DNA of 64,000 nucleotides from Takakia lepidozioides (lineage: Eukaryota > Streptophyta > Takakiopsida > Takakiales > Takakiaceae), in contig CM060732.1 in assembly GCA_030704615.1 (NCBI GenBank), positions 65,391,053-65,455,052 on the forward strand, written 5' to 3'. The translations under genes and the position numbers were made by a program. The first letter of the stretch is position 1; each line of letters starts with the position of its first letter. The notes beneath the pieces were generated by a model. That model saw only the letters and a list, made by a program, of their open reading frames with translations, ran no database searches and was not told where the DNA came from. Positions 35,431 to 45,800 of the stretch are shown one piece after another.

Positions 35431-36790
35431 CTGAAGACATCGTGTGCTCACCTGCAAGCCCGGCCGTCCAGTATGCAGCCCTCTTTAATTGTTTACCACT
35501 TCTGAGGGTTGGTGCTCTCATTAAACATTGAAACAGACTTTCCTGTAGCAACCAAATTCAGATGTAATGAAAAAGCATACTAGAGGGTCATGTCAGGCTA
35601 GGGATCGAAGAATCCCCTCCTGTCTCTCAAGGGATTTTATAGCTGATACTTCACCCCCTCTGGGCAGGCTGCGTCCAAATGTCGTTAGACTTCAAACTGG
35701 CATGCCTTCTTCAACTCATTTGCAAAATCTGTACAACACAAAGAAAATCTATTGAGAGGCAGAGCCAGATTTCAAAGAAAGATTCACAAATCGAGTACAT
35801 ACTTGTACTAAACCGGTTATTGGGCTAATTTCCAACCTCTGACCGCCGTGGCTGCAAACTACAGGATTGGGCTCTCAATCTGGGGTCTTCAAGCACTCAT
35901 TGAAGAAGACATAAAATTTCTTGCTTGTTTGATCACTATTACTCTTCCCACGAAAGACTTACATTCCTGGTGGAAACCATCAGCCAGTTTCCACATCCCC
36001 CCCTCTGTTATACTGGTGTCCTATATTGCGAATCATCATAATGCAGGCCCAGTCTAGGCTTTAGGGTATTGTCTCTTCAGTCTCCAATTACACCTACTGG
36101 GTTCCTTCCTGCAGTCGCTTGTTGCTGGAAGAAGCATATCCGCCATTGTCTCCTATAAGCCAAATTGGTACCAGAAGCAGACTTGTCTGCACCATCATTT
36201 CATTCAGCTAAGAAATTCGTGAAGTGTCCTTTGCAATAAATAAACAAAGTGATCCAATGGTTCATACTGATCAACTCCCAGCAGTCACATTGTGCAAGTG
36301 AGGGCCTTTTATGATATTAGATTGTTGAATCTGTAGCAGAGCACCTAGCGACACAGTAGAATGACACTCACTTTCCATTGTAAGGTCATGTTGAGACACA
36401 GACTTTTCTTTAGAAGTATCCGATTGGGAAGTATCTGATGAAGGTGTCTTGCTCTTGAACACACTCTTCAGCCTCTGCATCCAGGACGAAGCTCCTGCAG
36501 ATGAACCCTCATCCTCTGCCGCCGTTGCAAAACCTGATGCATGTGACCAATGTGTGCACTATGGGATATGGGTCCGTTGCAGGACCGGGTGACGGTGAGA
36601 GACGACAGGAACGTAAAAGACAACGTAGGGCTACAATCTACCTCAGCATGGATTTCCTCAATTTGTTGAGAGCTTGCAGCTTGCAAGGTGAACGATGGCG
36701 GCAGAGCTCCTGCAGTTCAAGAAGATCAAGATCCGGGCATAGCGGCAGTTCCGAAAAAGATGGCGCGGCGATTTCTATTGGCCTATTTCG
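35431..36790. other. intergenic; nothing firmly identified
   Basis: Short frames only. No motif, repeat or RNA gene recognised. The plus-strand frame 36688-37002 overlaps the outer inverted repeat and may be a host exon (LLAYFARAVWADSKEID). Confidence 0.3.
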
Positions 36791-36799
36791 CGCGGGCCG

Positions 36800-36935
36800 T
36801 CTGGGCAGATTCCAAAGAAATTGACGACGACGATGACCTGGCTACGATGACGTGGCACTATGGCACCCTATTCCTGCTCTACGCTAAACTAGCTTCCGAC
36901 CTTCGGTCATCGCTAGAATATATTGAACACAAAGT
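36800..36935 (+). repeat. outer inverted repeat, left arm
   Basis: About 125 bp from GGGCAGATTCCAAAGAAATT through GACGTGGCACTATGGCACC to GACCTTCGGTCATCGCTAG. It reappears in inverted orientation at about 52705-52850, mostly matching with small gaps. The two arms enclose element C and the 50-52 kb cassette (about 16 kb). They could be element termini or a duplicated host exon. Confidence 0.65.
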
Positions 36936-37049
36936 AATAAGGAGCAATTCAAATGTTGAAGTGCGCCAAGTTGTTTTTTTATTTTTTGTTATCGAAATCT
37001 AATGTCTATTATTTTTATATTTTGTTTTGTTTATATGTGGTTTTTTTCT

Positions 37050-37775
37050 CCTGGCTGGAGGCCGTTGGATCGCAAAGATCTAGCGTCCATCCGTTCAGGT
37101 ATTATTGGAATTTATAATAATGTTTTATTTTATATTTTAATATACTTTACATTTCTGGTTGGTTTTCCGAAGCCGTCGGATTTTGAAGATCCAACGGCGT
37201 AGAGATCTCACCTAAACGTCACCGCAGGGGTGGCGGCTAGGGCTAGGTCTCTTAGAGACCCCCGCCGTGGATCGGGAAGATCCAACGGACGTTGGGTTTT
37301 GTTGTTTTGTTTTAATTTATTTTTTGGTGGCTGATCCCGCTGACTTTGCCGGGCCTCGTGGACCCACACCAGGCCGCATGCCGGCGCGTCGCCATGTGGC
37401 CAGGCGCGACAAGCCATGCGTTTTGTTTTTTTGGTTTTTGTTTTGTTTTGTTTTGTTTTTTGTGTTTTGTGTTTTTTTCCGGTGGCGGCGCCTACTGACG
37501 GCGCTGACGCACGCTCGGCGCAACGCACGTGGCCAGACGCGGAAGTTTTTTATTTATTATTTTTGGGTGGCGGCGCCAACCCACACCAGGCCGCACGCTT
37601 GGCGCGTCGCCACATGGCCACGTGCCGTCGCGCTGGTGTTTTTTTGTTTTTTGGGGTTCTTTTTTCAGGGCTTTGTGAAAGCTGTTGGATCCAGCATCCA
37701 ACGGCCAGGGTCGACATTGTTTATTTTGTCTTTCATTTAGCTGATGCCGTTGGATATGGCCAGATCCAACGGAGG
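37050..37775. repeat. dispersed palindromes of CCGTTGGAT/ATCCAACGG
   Basis: Five copies of a palindrome with arms CCGTTGGAT and ATCCAACGG at about 37061, 37170, 37262, 37680 and 37746, separated by G/C-rich DNA with GGCGCGTCGCCA motifs and T-rich runs. No gene. Confidence 0.7.
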
Positions 37776-37893
37776 GGTTGCCCTAACTCTTCAACCACCA
37801 CTCTGCTCCGAGCAGGGACGTTGAAGCTGCAGCGAGTCGAGAGGTTGCGAGAGAGAGAGACAGAGCTTGGAGCGGTGGAGCCAACGACGCAAT

Positions 37894-37975
37894 GGCGTGA
37901 GCGTTGCACGTGAGCGCGCGAGCGTACGCTCACGCAGGAGTGACGTGGCGTGAGCCTGCACACATGCTGACGTGG
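37894..37975 (+). repeat. inner inverted repeat of element C, left arm
   Basis: GGCGTGAGCG, then CACGTGAGCGCG, then GCTCACGC, then GTGACGTGGCGTGAGC. The reverse complement of 49105-49186 shows the same order (GGCGTGAGCC, CACGTGAGCGCG, GCGCTCACGC, CGTCAC), so the two ends flank the transposase/ParB-methyltransferase pair. TGACGTGGC recurs to 38025. Confidence 0.6.
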
Positions 37976-38500
37976 CGTGAGCGTCATGTCAGCATGCTGA
38001 TGTGGCGGTAAATGATGACGTGGCACTGTCCGTCAACTGCCACGTCAGCATTAACATGCGCCGCCTATAACCGTGGATGGTCCTATGACCGTGGAATTAA
38101 TGCAGGGAATCTTGCCTAAATAGAATCAAGACGAGCGTTGAGGCCTACAATTGCAGCATCCAACATTGTGCAATTACAAATGTTTGTTTCACTTTTACAA
38201 TTACGAAGACGACAAAATATCCTCACAAAGTGTGCGCCATAAAGGCTGCCACGAGAAGACTTCCTCCCTCCTCAAATAACAATGAGAGTTATGATCATCT
38301 TCAAAAGATGATTGTAGTGCATAGCGACAGCAAGACATGTAGACTTCGAACGGTGCAATGACAAATGTGCACTACCTAAAAGTTGTCACTCAGACCTCAC
38401 TCCGTATAGTTGGAGGCCATATCATTGCACAGCCGACGAATTGATGTGAATTACACATTTCAAATCATGGTCATCCACATACCACATTACATAGTTCATG

Positions 38501-41500
38501 CTACCCATGTGTTGTATCCCGCTGCAAAAGAGTATCGACCTCGTTGAAACTCATAGTGGCCTGGTGAATGAAGTTGTCACGTTTGGGATCGCAAACCATC
38601 CTCCTCAAAAATATGAAATACAAATGTTTGCAGGGTATGAATTTACCTCTCTTGCCCAAACTGGTTGATAGCATATTCACAAAATCAGGACATGTGCAAT
38701 TGGGGAAATTGGAAACCGTGATGTCGTAGGTCCTGTCATGAACAGCAGATGTGGAAGTGATGATTGTGAATACCCGACCATATCCTGGATCGGGTACTTC
38801 CGTGGTGCTTCCGACACGAGCTTGGAGCATTCTTGCGGACTCCACTTTGCCAAAGTGTTCAGCGGTTGGAGGGAAACGCCGAACGAGCTTTCCATCTCGT
38901 TTGGTTGGCCACAAGTCAGGATTTGCCGGGGGGACCCGGGAGGACGCAGGAGTAGTAGCACATGCATGGAGTTGGGGTTGTCTCGCAAGGAAAAACCTGC
39001 CTCCTCCAGCATTTCAATCTCCTGAAAGCTGAGATGTGTTCCCACCTTCACGGGCCAAACGGTTGGAGGAGATGGCTTCATCACTACGGAAGGACGCACA
39101 GTTCCATGCACACATCTGGCACAATCATCTGCGCAGAACCAGAACTTGTGGTTCTTGGCTTCTGGTTGACCGTATGGACGCATCAAGCCCGTGAAAGTCG
39201 GAGCAGGAGTTCGGGCACCACCTCTGGATATAGATGAAGTGCACTTCTCGAAATTAGTTGCCCTGATCGCTGTACATTTCACACGAGACCCGACACTTGT
39301 GCGTTCTATGTGCCAAACGTGGTCGGGGCATGCGGACTCAAGCACATCAAGGGGGTTGTTTCTCTCCTGCACCATTTCAGTGGCACGGTTTGATGCTGGA
39401 GCTTGCCGTCGTGTTGGAGGTTCCTCCACAATGGAGGTTCCGGACACGGAGCTGTCATGCAGGGGAACACGAGGCTTCGAGAAGTTATCACGGTCTGCCC
39501 TGTGGGAATCTGAATCCGAACCAGGTGGAGTGTTCAATTTCCTCTTACAGGAGCCGAATCTCTCCTCCCCTTCAAGATGTGGAACTCTAGAAACAAGTGG
39601 CGTTCCCTGGGCATACATGCTCACCGCCCGTGCTATCTTGATTGGATCCCCAGATCTGTTTGCAGCACGCAACATCAACTCCGATTTGTCCGGACCCTTG
39701 CCACCAACCCCACCTCGTAAGAAATCACGGTATCGGGTTTGTTGTTGCAAGGCACGTATCAAATCATCTGTTGTTGCCACATACAAATCCCGACCTCGTT
39801 TCCCAGACTGCTGCAACCATGCATTGTGCACAGTTTCTGCCAAATTGCAAGATGGCATGTCTGCCATTTCCTCAATGGACATGTTCTGCAAAGAGGATAA
39901 CCACACTTCAGAATAGTGCACAGGAAACAACATAAAGAAAGCAATGAGTCAAAAATATGGAAAGCAAATGTATGAATAAAGCATGAAATAGAAGCCTCGT
40001 ACCATTGTCATGGCTGCTCCCCACTGTCTATACCGGAAGTGCCAAAACGCCAGCCAATCTTCCAATGCTCTCATACTCTCAAGTGATGCAGCTCCAGAAG
40101 AGAACCACCAGGCACGAATTGTCTGGAACAAAGTGTCCGCCTCCTTCATTGTTCTAGCATCTTTGTACTCTTTGCACAATTTACGGTGCTGAGTCTGCAT
40201 CTCTGGTTTGATGTCCGACTTTGTATGTTTTTCCAGAGATTGTGTCCAATGGAATAGACATGTACGCTCTCTTCCTGGCATAGGCACTTTTGGGTCGCCC
40301 GATCCGAAGACAATACGAATAGCATTGAAATTTGCTTGAGCACTATCCGCCATGAAACCTGCGAAATTTGGAGATGGCAGCCCATGGCAGCCCATGACAC
40401 GTATCAGGGAATTCCACATGAGCTTCTGGGATTCCGTATCCTCGGATTGCATGTCACAAACTGCAATTGTCATAACTCGTTGGTACACTGGATCGTAGAC
40501 ATGACAAGCCATTGTCGTCCAATCCTTCACTCGTTTCACATGATCAAACATAAGAAAACAGTTCTGCAAGTCCCCAGTCTTCTGCATCCGCTTCACGAGG
40601 CTAACCCCACTGCCCTCCCCAACAGTCGACATTTTGAAAAGAAAAACTTTGATGGCACCTTGACCTGGGAATACATTGTCCTGGATGTAATCGTACTTGC
40701 TCAGTCGTTTCAATTCCAAAATATTGTCTATGTAGCCTCTGATCCCAGAGCCCATTCTCAATGCATTGATCTGATGCCGAATGTTAGGTGAACTTAAAGT
40801 GGAGAAATGATCCATGACCAGGTCCAATGCTGCACCGTCAAGTTTAGTCCCCACAGAATCTCCTTCACTCAAAATATGGCTTTCCAAGAAGGACTTGCTT
40901 GCGCCAAGAGCAATTGCAGATGTTGTTGCGGATGGGTTTCTCCCGAACTCCTGTTTGATCAACCTCGATACTGTCTCAACACTCTCCCTGTAATCCCCCT
41001 TCGAGACAGGATGGTTATGGAATCCAAAATGCACACAAGCTCTCGTCATTGTATTCAAACGGTGGACAACATAGTACATTCTTGCTCCGCAGAGCGCCAA
41101 GCAGGATGGCACAAGTTTGCAGAATTTGCAGACGAAAGTGTTTGCCGGTGGAGGGGCAGTCCCAGGCTGAAATGGATTCTCCGCCAGACCCTCCCATTCG
41201 CTTTGATTATGAACTCCAGACTGAAGAAAGTGTCTGCAATTCAAATTATCACACCTAAGGTGTCCATTGCAAACTGTCCTCCTGAAAACAAGCTTGTCAT
41301 CATTCTGAATATTGGATGTTTTTGTTCTGCACCACGGGTGCCCGTCGTGTTTCTTGTCCATTCCATGCATCATGATTGTTACACCTCCAACTCGCGGAGG
41401 AGGAGGCAGCTCGAATAGGATATCGCCATCAAAAGTCTCCGGCAAGAACTTCACAGGCACCTGCTTCAAAGATTCCCAATCAATTCCCCGCAACTCACTT

Positions 41501-42015
41501 TTGAATCCAGCCATTCCTCCCATCGCCCGCAATTTTGGAATGACACTACAAATCTCTTCTTCATCAGCTTCTGCAACCACAGTAGGAAGGACTGGATTTG
41601 GAATTTCACTTATGTCATCATCGGAAGAATCCGAAAGCTCAACGATTGGAGTGGAGGAAGTCTGTTCTTTTTTCACCACCACCTCCCTCTTGTCTTCAAC
41701 GACCGAAGCAGCAGTCCCGGGCGTCACATATGACCCAAGGGACTTTCGCCGAGGCTCTCCAAGTACTCTGTATCGACCAGGACGCACTCTCCACTGGCTG
41801 ATATGAGCCGTCTCATCACGGTTTTGGAAAGAATATTTCACCAACTTCCCTTTCAGATCGTAAACCTCTTTCTCCAAAAAGATGGAGCCATTCTGCAGCT
41901 GAAAACGGGTAGCCAAGACATGTTCCAGAACAATTGCAAATCCATTGTCAAGGACTTCCTGGGAGAACGGCACTGGTTTGTCGTCTGAGAAGAACTCCGC
42001 TTCAGAGGAAGCCAT
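38501..42015 (-). CDS. Mutator-like transposase, element C (near intact)
   Basis: Exon 1 42015-40003 (671 codons from an ATG in a good context), donor AATG then GTACGA; exon 2 from 39885 (acceptor TTTGCAG). N-terminal domain with FAIVLEHVLATRFQL; acidic linker; WRKY/GCM1-like finger (CNGHLRC, CRHF, FHNHP, about residues 260-350); RNase-H-like core with MFDHVKR (first Asp), VMTIAVCDMQSEDTES, FMADSAQANF (second Asp) and CLFHWTQSLEKH (C-x2-H); then TIRAWW. Exon 2 holds a second Cys-rich block (FWFCADDCARCVHG). The last part has a SWIM finger, CTCPDF...PCKH at 38700-38600, followed by the stop at 38501. A frame change near 38940 is needed; an approximately 74-nt GT-AG intron would fit in phase. 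The third acidic catalytic residue is not identified. The family is inferred from domain order. Confidence 0.75.
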
Positions 42016-42870
42016 CTTCCTTCCTCGAGTATGTTTGTACCTTGCTATCGCAGATCTAGTGTAAATCGGTTTACTGCTGTCTCCAGAACACAGTTGAAGA
42101 ATGAGCAGAGCATATGGCGGAGGAAGCTCAGATAACGACTGTGCATATTCTGTTATTCATTCCAGATATGCAGCCGTCCATTTTAATTACTTTTCTTGTG
42201 GGCCCAGTGGTCAGAGAATCCATAGGGGCAGTGTCGGCAACTGTTAAACCGTTAATCAGAACCTCATCAATAAACCCAATAACAAAGCCGACTTCCTGGA
42301 AGCATGCCACAGGATCCGAGAATGGGATTGCAGATTAAGTAAATGTATCTATATACTACTACCAATGATCATGCGCACCTGGAAAGTTCCAAATGTGCAA
42401 CGAATGTGGGGTTTGGATAACAAGGATGACCGTGTATGATATTCCAAAATTTGTCATCAAACTCTCGTTCATTTATATTTATTTGTTTAAGACTGCGCAT
42501 CAATTTCTGGGATTCGCTGTTCTTTTTAAATATTGAACCAGTTATAATTTAGAACACGCCGTTTTGTTTTGGGCGGCACACGTCAGACATCCATAACTGA
42601 ATACGAACAGCTGTACACCAATTGCTGGCATGTGCACTAATAACGAAACGACTATGTGTAACGGTCACGCGGGAGGGAATCCGATGCTTCTAGAGACACG
42701 CAAGAACACAGGCAATCCCGCAAGAAATCGAGAGTCACTGCGTTTTTCTACTTTTCGCGCTTAGAGGGAGAGTGGTAGTCAAGCTGGAGAGGGTTCCTTC
42801 TAGAATACGAAAGAGAAGAAAGTCTCTTTATTTTACTTCCCTTAGAGAGAGACGCAGAGCAAGAGAGAAA
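42016..42870. promoter_or_regulatory. divergent intergenic region of element C
   Basis: 855 bp between the two oppositely directed genes of element C, so it should hold both promoters. I see no copy of the element C palindrome and no certain TATA box here, unlike the array-filled region of element A. Confidence 0.4.
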
Positions 42871-45800
42871 ATGACGAGGCGTCGTTTGTTGGAGAACACA
42901 GGGCCAAGGCAGCAGGTGAACGCGGAGACTGATTCACAAGAGCAGACGGAGACTGAGGCAGCGGCTGCGACACAGTCGGCGATAAGAGTGCGCCAGCCTG
43001 TGGAGGCAGAGATGAATCGCAGGGACACTGAAGAAGGTGGAAGCACGCGGAACGCCGAACCTGAAGAAGGTCAAGAAACCCTTGCGCAGACAGAAACTCC
43101 AGCAGATGTGAGAGGGAAGAGGAAAGCTGCAGAAGGGGATCAAATTTCAAAACCTAAGAAGGTGCCAGTAAGTTTTATCATATAGTCTGTGTGATTGCCT
43201 TTCAAGGAGTCCTTCCTCTTCCATTCTTTAGCAGGAACTACTGAATCGCGAGCGTCGTTAACGCCATTCGATTCTGCTCATGAGATTTATGTACCTATGT
43301 GTTTGAAGAGAGAGTCTGCACTTACTATTCTCCCTAAACTACACTGAATGTCGTTGCCGCCAATCAGTTGCACATATATGTCATTACACAACACCGATCC
43401 GGCAGGTTGTTATCTTTTGTGATTGTCGTTAACGCCGTTCGCTATCGCTCTCACTTTTGTTTTGAATACGGCAGTCTCGGCTTTGCATGTGTAGATTGTG
43501 CTGAATTCTTTCACACCATTCATGGTGAGTTTCCTTGATACAGAGTGATTGTCGTTACCGCCATTCACTATTTGCAAATCACTTAGTCAGAACTGAATGG
43601 CATCGTGCAGAAAACTGTGAGGTCGAAGCCTACAGGATCAGAGGGGAAAGGATCTGGAGATGGGGACGAGTCCGCAAAAAGCTCAGAGAATACAGATGAA
43701 GCAGATGAATCCGAAGTGCACTACCTTGACAAGGTGAAAGAACTCATGTCATTCCAGAAGGTAAACTCTCAGGAGGTTATAAGGGACATGCTCGTATCTG
43801 GAGGGCGTCTGGACATACCTCTGTGCCGGATGATATCAATGCCTGTTGTGCGTCCACCTCTTTCCCATGACATAACAAAATTGGAGAGTGATTTTGTGCA
43901 TGGATATAGACTTGGTGCACAAGTTTTTTATGTGTCACTGACGGATATAAATGGGAAAAGCACATTAGTTTCTCCAGAGATCAGTGATAACTGGGATGAG
44001 TGCTGGAAAGATGCCAATGAGGAGTTCGAGCTGGGCCTCATGATGGGAAAGAACACCCAGCAATTTTGCAACCACATGTTCTACGTCTGGGACGGCAACC
44101 ACCGATTGCTGGCATGGATGGGATACATTCAGAAACACCATTCGAAAGACAAAGACAAGCATGTTGCTGTGGAGGCAATGGTTTTGGATCCAGGAAACGA
44201 CATCGCTAGGCTTCTTACAGCTATGCACGACGTGAACAAGTAAGTCATCCAGGAGATTTGATTCCCTCTGTAGTGTCTTGTTGATCCTCAAAAAACAGTG
44301 TTAAGGAATGCAATGTTTTCAATGTTTTTGCAGATCGACAGAGAAATCGCATGTGACAACAAGCTTGGTTCACACACTATTCCGAATTCAGAGGATTGGT
44401 CTGATGAAGCTGGATGATTTTCGGACAGTACTACCACCCAATATCATCAAGAAGTGCGAAACAGGAAGAGCTGCAGGCACTTGGTATTCTTTGACACGAG
44501 AGGCGTTTCTGGAGTACATGTATGCGGTAAGCCCGAGTCTGTAATCTGTTTACTTTTCGAATACATGTTTAGAGTCCCTTCGGAGCTAATCACTACTTGA
44601 ATGAATGCAGCAAGAACTGGCAGAGGCAGCTGAGAAGGGAAAATCCGAATATTACCGCACTACACCAGAGGAACTAAGGACATCAAAGGGTGTGGAAGCT
44701 GCAATAAAGAAGGAGTTTGAGATGCGAAGAACCAAATTGATGTCAGCCTTCGGAAAGCAGCTTAGAATAGTAGATCCTGGACTTGGTCCTGAGTTCCTTC
44801 AGCAGATCAAAACACACTATGACAAGCATGTGCATCCGGAGATGCAGCAGGAGAAATTGCACCGGCTGGCCATATCGATGGTCGACCCACAAACAAAAAT
44901 AAGGTGGCTGGAGATATGGAACTCAGATCAAACAGTAAAGGACTTGAATCAGTTCCCAAAGAGCACCATACAGCCTGGCACAAAGGTGGAAGGAATCAGT
45001 GATTTGGTGTTTGATAACTGGCTCCACAAGGCTACATTTTGGAGTCAGGTGTGTATTCGAACATGCTGTTTCTTCTCTTCAAGTATGTGATGTGTTTCTT
45101 TTTTGCAATTCTGACAAATATACTATTTGCAGCTCGAAAAGCGCGCCGTCATTGTGCTGGATCAGACTTTGAAGGACCTGAACATTGCGATTGTTTCCCC
45201 TCCCCAAATGTCATTGGAGGCATACATAAGGAAGTGGAGAGGTCTCACCTGGAGATACTGTTTTTTCCGGGAGTTCTCCAAAGATGGTAACATTTTACGG
45301 TCCAACGACTTTGACAGTCAGGTTGGAGGAGAGTGGGCCATGATGCGAGTTGTGTACAGGTGAAATGTCATACTTGAAACTCTACTGTTTTTTTGGGAAA
45401 AATTGTGGCTTCATATGGATTGCAATCTTAGATCCAGATTGAATGTCGTTGACGACATTCACTTCTTTGTCTGAGTCATTCTTAAGCGAGTATATGAATT
45501 CACCTGGTTAGGATCTAAGGGTGCAATTATATTGTCCCTGATTAGAATTGATAATGTCCTTGAATGGCGTTGACGACATTCACATACGGAGTTGTTGTGT
45601 GGTCCTCAAGGTTATTTAAATTTTTGTAATGTCCATAGAGGTTACAATGAGGGTTGATCACTTCATTTTGCTGAATGTCAATGCAGACATTCAGTTGTTC
45701 TGCATTGTTTTTTCCTCTTGCGATGAATATGGAGGCTTGATAAGCTCTGTTTTAAGAAATCCAAAGTGAATGTCGTTGACGACATTCACAGCTGTGTCTG

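Noticed and set aside
37260-37740. Plus-strand ORF rich in Phe/Val/Leu that looks like membrane segments
   Set aside because: It arises from T-rich runs (TTTTGTTTTGTTTT) between G/C-rich palindromes; no homologous or spliced structure.
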